In this document: piece after piece, positions 57,861-64,000 of the stretch
How the letters are laid out: each line of letters begins with the position of its first letter
Numbering within the stretch: position 1 is the first letter of the stretch
Source of the DNA: Corynebacterium nuruki S6-4
Lineage (GTDB): Bacteria; Actinomycetota; Actinomycetes; Mycobacteriales; Mycobacteriaceae
NCBI RefSeq assembly: GCF_007970465.1
Contig: NZ_CP042429.1
Coordinates: forward strand, 1,116,001 to 1,180,000
Direction: 5' to 3'
Length of the DNA: 64,000 nt
Made by a program: the position numbers and the translations under genes
Notes under the pieces: generated by a model
Databases searched by the model: none
What the model was told of the DNA's origin: nothing
What the model saw: only the letters and a program-made list of their open reading frames with translations

Positions 57861-58880
57861 TCAGCCCAGTTCCGCGAGGAACGCCCCGACACCCTGACGT
57901 GCCACCCGGTCCAGCAGCGGCTCATTCTGCCGCCGCCGCATCGTCGCGTAGTCCGACGGCGCCCCGGTGACCCCCGCCGCAGCGTCCGCAGCGTTCACAG
58001 CCTCCCGTACCGACCACGCCGCCCAGCTCGCGCACACCCGCGCCAGCGCCAGCGGACCGAGCACCCGCCGTTCCGCCGCCGTCAGCGACAGGACCGACCC
58101 GTACCCGCCGGTCACCAGTGCCACCGCCTCCGCCGGATCCGGGAAGCGCTGCATCGCATAGGCGCAGCACAACGCCACATCGGCGACCCGGGCGGTGAAG
58201 GTCGCGTCATTGAAGTCGATCACGCCCCCGACCCCGGTGACCTGCGGCCCGACGGTGGACACCATCACGTTGTCACCGTTGAGATCCTGGTGCACCGTCG
58301 CCTGCGGCAGGGTCCCGAAGCCGCCGACCCCGGCCGCCGCGCGCTCGCATTCCGCGGCGGCCTCGACCGCCACCGCGGCGTAGCGGGACGCCCCGGGCCC
58401 GGCCACCGCATCCCTGATCCGCACCGCACTGTCCACCGCCAGCCAGGGATGCCCGGCACTGTACCGGTGCACGTCCAGCGGTGACAGCGCCACGGTCAGT
58501 TCGGCGGACACCCGCCCCAGATCCCGCAGAAGTTCGGCCGGGTACACCGGGATGTCCGCCATCACCGCCCCGTCCACCCAGCTCACCGCCTGCACCGACC
58601 AGCCGTCGACACTCAGGCGTGCCGCACCGTCACGGGTGGGGATGATGCGGGGCACGCCACAGGGCAGCCCGGCCTTCCCGACGGTGGCCAGGACGGCGTC
58701 CCGCCAGGAAAGTTCTGCCGGTGGGGTGCCCGGTGGACTGAGCTTCACCAGGCAGGGTTCGCCGGCGTGGACCCCGGCGGCGACGGTGGCGCGGATGTTG
58801 CGGTCGACGTCCCCGCCGAGGACCCGGTGGTCCGCCGCCAGCCCCCAGGCCCCGGCGACGGTGTCCCAGATGCCGGTCAC
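57861..58880 (-). CDS. Aminoglycoside-phosphotransferase-fold kinase (hydroxylysine-kinase-like)
   Basis: 339 residues. Kinase motifs of the APH/choline-kinase fold: VHQDLNGDNVMV (catalytic loop with Asp and Asn) and GVIDFNDATFTARVADVAL (metal-binding D-F-N motif), with a conserved Lys in EPCLVKLS near the N-terminus. It overlaps the preceding class III PLP gene as ATGA. Pairs of exactly this sort occur where the kinase phosphorylates a hydroxylated amine (5-hydroxylysine or ethanolamine) and the PLP enzyme removes the phosphate and ammonia. The pairing makes antibiotic resistance unlikely. The substrate is inference. Confidence 0.75.
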   Translation of the reverse strand: MTGIWDTVAGAWGLAADHRVLGGDVDRNIRATVAAGVHAGEPCLVKLSPPGTPPAELSWRDAVLATVGKAGLPCGVPRIIPTRDGAARLSVDGWSVQAVSWVDGAVMADIPVYPAELLRDLGRVSAELTVALSPLDVHRYSAGHPWLAVDSAVRIRDAVAGPGASRYAAVAVEAAAECERAAAGVGGFGTLPQATVHQDLNGDNVMVSTVGPQVTGVGGVIDFNDATFTARVADVALCCAYAMQRFPDPAEAVALVTGGYGSVLSLTAAERRVLGPLALARVCASWAAWSVREAVNAADAAAGVTGAPSDYATMRRRQNEPLLDRVARQGVGAFLAELG

Positions 58881-60118
58881 CGGAGTGTCCCGGCCACGTC
58901 CAGCAGCCGGTCGCGGAACACGGCGACCTCCGGCTCCCCGAACACCAGCGGCGGGCGCACCTTCACCGTCTGGCCGTCGGCACCGGTCGTGCCGACGAGT
59001 ACCCCGTGGTCACGGAGCCCCTCGGCGAGGTCCGCGGCGTCCACCGGCGAGGCGGCGAGATCCAGGCCGTTCATCATGCCCGCACCGCGGACGCGGTTGT
59101 CCCCGGGCAGCAGGTCCGCCGCCTCCTGCAGGACGTCGCGGACCAGGGCCCCGGTCGCGGCGGCGGCCTCGACCAGCCCGTCCTCCTCGATGACGGACAG
59201 CACGACCGAGGCCGCGGCGGCCGCGGCCGGGGAGCCGGCGAAGGTGTTGAAGTAGCGGAACCGGGCACCGTAGCTGTCGAGGAGGTCCGACCGGCCGACG
59301 AGTGCGGCGACCGGCACCCCGTTGCCCATCGGTTTGCCGAGAGTCACCAGGTCGGGGGTCATGCCGTGGCGGGTGAAGCCCCACCAGGTGCCGGTGCGGC
59401 CGAAGCCGGCCTGGACTTCGTCGGCGATGAAGAGTCCGCCGGCGGCGCGGACGACCTCCGCCGCACCGCCGAGCAGTCCCGCCGGGTCGGTGACGATGCC
59501 GTCGCTGGTCAGCGTCGTGTCGACGAGCAGGGCGGCGACGTCGAGTCCCGCCGCGTTCAGCTCGGCGACCGCGGCCCGGGTCCGGTCGGCGAACTCGGCG
59601 GCCGGGTCCGCGGCGTCCTGCCCGGGAACCTCGACGTAGGCGACGCAGGGGGTGTCGAGGCGGCCGGACAGCGACGGCGACACGCTCTGCGCCAGGTAGG
59701 TGGTGCCGTGGTAGGCGTTGGTGGTGACGATGATGCCGCGGCGGCCGGTGACGAACCGGGCGACCTGCAGTGCCAGGTCGTTGGCCTCGGAGCCGGAGTT
59801 GGTGAAGACCATCGTGTCCAGGGTGGCGGGCAGGTGCGCCAGCAGTTGTTCGGCGCAGGCGACGGTCGGTTCCGAGAGGTAGCGGGTGTGGGTGTTGGCC
59901 CGGCCGAGTTCACGGTCGACGGCCTCGGCGATACGCGGGTGGGAGTGGCCGATGACCGGGACGTTGTTGTAGCAGTCCAGGTAGGTGTGGCCGTCGTGGT
60001 CGGTGAGCCACACGCCGTGGGCTGCGGCGATGTCGACGGGTCTGCGGTAGAACGTCCGGTAGGAGGAGGCGAGGACGTGGGTCCTGCGGCGGGCGAGAGT
60101 GGTCGTGTACTCGGACAT
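58877..60118 (-). CDS. Class III PLP enzyme, probable phospho-lyase (or aminotransferase)
   Basis: 413 residues from the ATG at 60118, with an AGGAGGG ribosome site; the frame is open further upstream but includes the promoter. Motifs: YLDCYNNVPVIGHSHPRI, FTNSGSEANDLALQVAR, TTNAYHGTTYLAQSVSPSL, FIADEVQAGFGRTGTWWGF and the PLP Lys in TLGKPMGNGVPVAAL. The NNVP.VGH.HP segment and the K-P-M-G-N-G lysine motif are those of the AGXT2L/ethanolamine-phosphate and phosphohydroxylysine phospho-lyase branch, not of GabT. Its partner kinase is translationally coupled. The promoter is shared in motif with gabT. Confidence 0.78.
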   Translation of the reverse strand: MSEYTTTLARRRTHVLASSYRTFYRRPVDIAAAHGVWLTDHDGHTYLDCYNNVPVIGHSHPRIAEAVDRELGRANTHTRYLSEPTVACAEQLLAHLPATLDTMVFTNSGSEANDLALQVARFVTGRRGIIVTTNAYHGTTYLAQSVSPSLSGRLDTPCVAYVEVPGQDAADPAAEFADRTRAAVAELNAAGLDVAALLVDTTLTSDGIVTDPAGLLGGAAEVVRAAGGLFIADEVQAGFGRTGTWWGFTRHGMTPDLVTLGKPMGNGVPVAALVGRSDLLDSYGARFRYFNTFAGSPAAAAAASVVLSVIEEDGLVEAAAATGALVRDVLQEAADLLPGDNRVRGAGMMNGLDLAASPVDAADLAEGLRDHGVLVGTTGADGQTVKVRPPLVFGEPEVAVFRDRLLDVAGTLR

Positions 60119-60152
60119 GGGGGTTCCCTCCTGTGGTCGGTGCGGTACCCGC

Positions 60153-60187
60153 AGTATGGCGCGGGTCACACGGGGGTGAACCTGACA
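60153..60187 (-). promoter_or_regulatory. PLP-lyase promoter: TGTCAGGTTC-N16-CGCCATACT
   Basis: On the minus strand TGTCAGGTTC (60178-60187) then 16 nt, then CGCCATACT (60153-60161). The CATACT -10 box ends 36 nt before the ATG at 60118, leaving room for the AGGAGGG ribosome site. The motif is identical, including spacing, to that before gabT. Confidence 0.65.
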
Positions 60188-60215
60188 CGGCGGAGTGTTT
60201 AATGGGGCAACAACT

Positions 60216-60228
60216 GTCCATGATGGAC
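60216..60228. promoter_or_regulatory. GTCCAT-G-ATGGAC dyad before the PucR gene
   Basis: A perfect 6-bp inverted repeat 40 bp before the PucR GTG, between the two divergent transcripts. It is a candidate autoregulatory site or part of the PucR operator array. Confidence 0.35.
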
Positions 60229-60268
60229 GGTCCGCCATGATCCGAGACGATTCCGGGGAGGAAATCCC

Positions 60269-61891
60269 GTGACTGCGCCGATGCCCGTCGAACTGCTGCC
60301 GTTCACCTGGTTATATGCACAGAGCAGGTTGCAGCTGCGCGAGATCGTGCCACCGGCGCCACGCGCCGACGGGGACGCCCCCGGATTCCGCGCAGTCCAC
60401 CCCATCGAGCTGTCCGACCCCAGCGAATTCCTCGTGCCGGACGCCGTGGTCCTCACCGTCGGCATCCCGCTGCACGACCACGACTCCGACGATCCGGCGG
60501 CCTTCGCTGCCGCCGTCGACGACTATGTCGCGCGCATCGCCGCGACCGGCGCGGTCGGTATCGGCTTCGGCACCGCACTGTTCTTCGACGAACTGCCCGA
60601 GGCCCTGGTCACCGCCTGCCGGACCCACCGGCTCGCCCTGTTCGAGATCCCCCGCCCGGTCCCGTTCATGTCGATCCTGCGCGCCGTCCAGGATGAACGC
60701 ACCCGCCGCGCCCGGCTGGTCCAGGAGCATCTGCTCGACATCCAGCAGCGGCTCACCGCCGCCGCGGTCAGCGGCGGGATGGAGGCCCTGCTGTCCACCC
60801 TGGCCACCGAGCTGGACGCCGCGGTGGCCGTCACCGACAACGACGGTCGACCGCACGGCCACCACGACCATGCCGGACTGGACGCCGTCACCCCGGCGCG
60901 TGAGCAGCGCACCAGCAGTGCGGCCGAGGACCCCGCGGCCGGGACATGGCGGGTCACCCAGCTCATGGAGAAGCAGGGTGAGCGGCGCCATCTGCTCACC
61001 GTGCTCGCCCGCCATCCGTTCACGCCGCACGACCGCAGCGTGCTGCGGCACTGTTCAGGTCTGGCGGACCTCATCCTGCAGCGGCCGAGCTACCTGCGGT
61101 CGGCGGAGCGGCGGCTCAATTCCCTGGCGATGTCCCTGCTGCTCGGGATCGGCGACGGCCCCGGGACCGACGGCGCGGTCCCGCAGGCCTTCGCCACGGC
61201 GGTGGACGCCGACGGCCGGATCCGGCCGGTCGTCCTGCAGGCAGACCGGCCCGGTGACCTCACCGCCGCCCTGAACCGCACCGACCGGCGGGCGGCCGAC
61301 CGGGGCCGGCAGTTGTTCGCGCTGACCAACGGACCGGACACGGCCCTGCTGTTCGTCCGCGGGTCCCGCACCGTCGACCAGGTGGTGGCGGATGTCGGGG
61401 CGGCCCGCCGGTCGCTGCGCATCGCCGTCGGTGAGCCGGTCGGCTGGCAGGAGATCACGCTGGAGCGGGTGCGGCGGTTGGAGACCTCGGCCCGCGCCCT
61501 GCCGCAGGGCGAGGCGGCCGGACCGTTCGAGGCGGGGGCGGACTGGCTCAGTGATGCCGCGGTGCAGACCGCGCTGGACCGGCGGGCGGCGGAGACCGTG
61601 GACCGGCTGGCCGAGGCGGACGCCTCGGGGGCGGCGCTGACCGAGACGCTGGTGAGCTGGCTACGGTCCGGGTCGAAGGCGGCGACGGCCGAGGAGCTCG
61701 GGGTGCACCGGCACACGGTGCATGACCGGCTGCGCCGTATCGCCCGGCTCTGCGAGGTGGACCTGGGGGATCCGGTGGCGCGGGCCGAACTGCTGCTGGT
61801 GGCGGTGACGAGGACGAGAGCCGGGGCAGGGTCGGGCACCGGGTCGGGCGCTACGCCGCGGCGTCCCGGTACAGCCGCGGGACCGCGATGA
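60269..61891 (+). CDS. PucR family transcriptional regulator (probable GabR-type)
   Basis: 540 residues, GTG at 60269 with GGGAGGAAAT upstream. The N-terminal PucR domain is recognisable: LLPFTWLYAQSRLQLREIVPP, VVLTVGIPL, GAVGIGFGTALFFDELPEALVTAC and LALFEIPRPVPFMSILRAVQDE. The C-terminal helix-turn-helix is TLVSWLRSGSKAATAEELGVHRHTVHDRLRRIARL. PucR-type activators of GABA use are known in corynebacteria, where GABA is the effector. Divergent from the PLP-lyase/kinase operon and close to gabTDP, so it probably drives both through the shared motif. The last 41 bp overlap the convergent MFS gene. Confidence 0.88.
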   Translation: MTAPMPVELLPFTWLYAQSRLQLREIVPPAPRADGDAPGFRAVHPIELSDPSEFLVPDAVVLTVGIPLHDHDSDDPAAFAAAVDDYVARIAATGAVGIGFGTALFFDELPEALVTACRTHRLALFEIPRPVPFMSILRAVQDERTRRARLVQEHLLDIQQRLTAAAVSGGMEALLSTLATELDAAVAVTDNDGRPHGHHDHAGLDAVTPAREQRTSSAAEDPAAGTWRVTQLMEKQGERRHLLTVLARHPFTPHDRSVLRHCSGLADLILQRPSYLRSAERRLNSLAMSLLLGIGDGPGTDGAVPQAFATAVDADGRIRPVVLQADRPGDLTAALNRTDRRAADRGRQLFALTNGPDTALLFVRGSRTVDQVVADVGAARRSLRIAVGEPVGWQEITLERVRRLETSARALPQGEAAGPFEAGADWLSDAAVQTALDRRAAETVDRLAEADASGAALTETLVSWLRSGSKAATAEELGVHRHTVHDRLRRIARLCEVDLGDPVARAELLLVAVTRTRAGAGSGTGSGATPRRPGTAAGPR

Positions 61892-63230
61892 GCACCGCCG
61901 CCACCAGACCGATCTCCAGTCCGGGGAGCAGGTAGGCCGACGCACTGCCGCTGCCCCACTGCGACACCCCGATGCCGAGCAGCAGCCCACTGGTGGCGAT
62001 ACCGATCGACTGGCCGAGCTGCCGGCTCGCGGAGGCGGACGATCCCGCCACCCCGGAGACCTCCTTGGGCAGGCTCACCATCGACAGGTAGTTCACCGGG
62101 GTGTTCGCGGCACCGAAACCGAAACCCATGCACAACGAACCCACCGCGAACAGGAGTGTCGCAGCCGGCACCGAACCGTCGACGGCGAACCAGACGGTTC
62201 CACCACCGACAATCACGACACCGGTCGCCGTGACGGTGGCGGCGGTCCGGATCGCCCCGGCCGCGCCGGTCAGTCCGGTGTGCCGTCCCGCCCACATCGA
62301 CCCGCAGGCGGTGGCCGCGGCCAGTGGGACGCTGACGGCTCCTGCGGTCCCCGGTCCGAGACCGTAGAGGTCCTGGAGCAGGAGAGCCGAGATGAACAGG
62401 GTGGCACCCAACGCGAAGTAGTTGAGGAACGCCACGAGCATGGACACCGAATACGCCCGGTCCCGGAACGCCTGCGGCGGGACGACCGGATAGCGCGTCC
62501 TGTTGTTGCGGTACAGCCAGCCCCGGGCCAGGAGGACGGCGATGAGCGCCAGCCCGACCTTCTGCCACGCCGGCATGCCGGTCCGCAGTTCAATGAAGAA
62601 CGCGGTCGCCACCAGCATCGCCGCACCCAGCAGAAGATGGGACGCCCCGTCGATGCGCCGGTCACGGGAACCGGCGAGTTCCGGGAGGAACAGCCGTACC
62701 GACACCAGGTAGACGATCCCGAGGACCGTCATCACGACGAAGAACCAGCGCCAGCCGAGCAGCTGCGTCACGGTACCGCCGGCGACCGGGCCCAGGGCCA
62801 TGCCGAGACCGACGGAGAGCCCCCACAGCGACATGTACCTCGCCAGCTGTTCCTTCGTTTCGGCGATCACGCGGAGGGTGGCGAGTCCGACCGGGACCAG
62901 GGTGGCGGCCCCGGCGGCGGCCAGGGCCCGGCTCAGTGTGAGCTCGAGCCCGGAGCGGCTCACGGCGCCGAGCACGGAGCCGCAGATGTACACCACAAGG
63001 CCACAGGTCAGTACGGTCCGCTTGGTGAACCGGTCCCCCAGCGCCCCGCCGAGCATCGTCAGTGCTCCGAGGATGAGGACATAGGACGCCGACACCCACT
63101 GCATGGTGGTGAGACCGAACCCCAGTTCGTCCCGGATCTGCGGGAGTACGAGGTTCAGCGAGGTGTTGTTGATGTTCACCGTCAGTGTCCCCATCGTGCA
63201 GGTGACCACGGCCCATGTCCTGGATCTCAC
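61851..63230 (-). CDS. MFS drug/solute exporter (DHA2-like)
   Basis: 459 residues, about 14 membrane helices. MFS motifs: NNTSLNLVLPQIRDELGF in the first loop, LGGALGDRFTKRTVLTCG (motif A, G-x-x-x-D-R-x-x-x-R/K) and GPVAGGTVTQLLGWRWFFVV (motif C, antiporter type). DHA2 members export drugs or metabolites by proton antiport. The start at 63230 is 28 bp after the TRAP permease stop, so the two may be co-transcribed. Its 3' end runs into the convergent PucR gene. Confidence 0.88.
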   Translation of the reverse strand: MRSRTWAVVTCTMGTLTVNINNTSLNLVLPQIRDELGFGLTTMQWVSASYVLILGALTMLGGALGDRFTKRTVLTCGLVVYICGSVLGAVSRSGLELTLSRALAAAGAATLVPVGLATLRVIAETKEQLARYMSLWGLSVGLGMALGPVAGGTVTQLLGWRWFFVVMTVLGIVYLVSVRLFLPELAGSRDRRIDGASHLLLGAAMLVATAFFIELRTGMPAWQKVGLALIAVLLARGWLYRNNRTRYPVVPPQAFRDRAYSVSMLVAFLNYFALGATLFISALLLQDLYGLGPGTAGAVSVPLAAATACGSMWAGRHTGLTGAAGAIRTAATVTATGVVIVGGGTVWFAVDGSVPAATLLFAVGSLCMGFGFGAANTPVNYLSMVSLPKEVSGVAGSSASASRQLGQSIGIATSGLLLGIGVSQWGSGSASAYLLPGLEIGLVAAVLIAVPRLYRDAAA

Positions 63231-63258
63231 AGGATCAGATCCTCTCAGTGTCCGTACC

Positions 63259-64000
63259 TCACCCGGCCATCGAGGGCAGCCAGAGGACGAGATCGGGCCA
63301 CAGGATGAAGATGGTGGTCAGCACGAGCATGGCGATGACGTACGGGAACGCACCCTTGAACACGGTGATCGGCGGGACCCCGGATTCCCTGGACACGATG
63401 AACACGTTCAGTCCCATCGGCGGGGTGACCATGCCGGTCTCGGCGAGCAGGATGACGACCACACCGAACCACACCGGGTCGTAACCGAGTGCCTCGATCA
63501 GCGGGAGGGTAACCGGGACGGTCAGAGCGATGATCGCGATCTGGTCCATGAAGAACCCCAGCACCAGGTAGATCAGGGCGATGAGGAAGACGACCGCCAG
63601 CGCGGGCAGACCGGAATCCTCGATGGCGTCGACCATGGTGGGCGTGACCCGGGTCTCGGTGAGGAAATCCCCGAGGACGTGGGCGGACATGATGATGGCG
63701 AAGATCATGGCGCTGGTCTTCACCGTCGCCAGGACGGCCTTCCCGAATCCCCGGTTCGACCACTGCTTCCGCGCCAGGACGATCACGAGTGAGGCCAGCA
63801 CGCCGACGGCCGCGGATTCGGTCGGTGTGACGATCCCGAAGAAGATGGCGCCGACCACGCAGAGGAAGACCAGGAGCATCGGGGACGATTCCACGATGAG
63901 TTTCGTCTTCTCCTTCATCGAGGTCCGGGTGCCCTTGGGCATATCATCGGGCTTGCGGAAGTAGCCGATCGCGATGACGACCAGCATGGACACCGCCACC
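63259..64000 (-). CDS. dctM: TRAP transporter large permease (DctM), C-terminal part
   Basis: At least 247 residues; the start lies beyond the window. DctM signatures: GAIFFGIVTPTESAAVGVLASL, LGFFMDQIAIIALTVPVTLPLIEALGYDPVWFGVVVILLAETGMVTPPMGLNVFIV and a final helix ending WPDLVLWLPSMAG. TRAP transporters import carboxylates and other acids with sodium using a periplasmic or lipid-anchored binding protein; the small permease and binding protein should be encoded upstream outside the window. Confidence 0.9.
   Translation of the reverse strand, partial: VAVSMLVVIAIGYFRKPDDMPKGTRTSMKEKTKLIVESSPMLLVFLCVVGAIFFGIVTPTESAAVGVLASLVIVLARKQWSNRGFGKAVLATVKTSAMIFAIIMSAHVLGDFLTETRVTPTMVDAIEDSGLPALAVVFLIALIYLVLGFFMDQIAIIALTVPVTLPLIEALGYDPVWFGVVVILLAETGMVTPPMGLNVFIVSRESGVPPITVFKGAFPYVIAMLVLTTIFILWPDLVLWLPSMAG

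Noticed and set aside
57421..57897. 158-codon plus-strand frame upstream of gabT
   Set aside because: It overlaps the shared promoter motif and the kinase 3' end and has shadow-like composition.
57861..58880. Aminoglycoside resistance gene
   Set aside because: The fold matches, but translational coupling to a PLP lyase and the GABA-type context point to a metabolic kinase.
1..64000. CRISPR arrays, tRNA or rRNA genes, replication origin, prophage
   Set aside because: No regularly spaced repeats, no cloverleaf or rRNA sequence, no dnaA-box cluster and no phage structural genes were seen.

Overview
The window is GC-rich throughout, with dense codon use ending in G or C and short intergenic gaps. 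This fits a high-GC actinobacterium, most likely Corynebacterium. Support comes from the gabT-gabD-gabP operon with a PucR-type regulator, ISL3-family IS, BCCT carriers, BrnQ, LepA next to rpsT, SWIM zinc-finger proteins and many apparently leaderless genes (a TANNNT box 6-9 nt before the start codon). The species assignment is inference.

Layout. 1-2.5 kb: end of an RDD membrane protein, a solitary Phd-like antitoxin, a hypothetical gene, then the tail of a six-gene minus-strand operon. 2.5-7.0 kb: the rest of that operon (carbamoylase/ureidohydrolase, DUF3311 protein, sodium:solute symporter, amidase, GNAT, PD-(D/E)XK-like protein), which looks like uptake and hydrolysis of an N-carbamoyl or amide compound. 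7.3-10.1 kb: a BCCT transporter and a secreted cell-wall amidase. 10.5-22.4 kb: an accessory, partly decayed stretch with two SWIM zinc-finger proteins (one frameshifted), a probable toxin-antitoxin pair, a BrnT/BrnA module whose toxin has a stop codon at a conserved Trp position, a second fragmentary BrnA, fused remnants of an alpha/beta hydrolase and a dicarboxylate/amino-acid symporter, and several unrecognised proteins.

22.5-27.9 kb: an amino-acid catabolic operon (BrnQ-type carrier, FAD D-amino-acid dehydrogenase, ornithine cyclodeaminase/mu-crystallin reductase) with a divergent PucR regulator. 28.0-32.8 kb: an MmeI-like (type IIL) restriction-modification gene split by an intact ISL3-family IS with a perfect 8-bp target duplication, followed by the truncated end of a second ISL3 element beside the lepA stop codon. 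32.8-44.3 kb: housekeeping and repair genes: lepA, a coiled-coil/HRDC protein, two tandem paralogous membrane proteins, a MazF-like protein, an AlkB-like/Tag/hypothetical operon, rpsT and a YdcF-like protein.

44.6-50.8 kb: a translationally coupled AddB-like/AddA-like helicase-nuclease pair. 50.8-52.6 kb: a flavin monooxygenase. 52.9-61.9 kb: a GABA cluster (gabT-gabD-gabP), a class III PLP enzyme coupled to an APH-fold kinase (resembling the hydroxylysine or ethanolamine phospho-lyase/kinase pair), and a PucR regulator. The gabT and PLP-enzyme promoters share a two-part motif with identical spacing, the best regulatory signal in the window. 61.9-64.0 kb: an MFS exporter and the end of a TRAP large permease.
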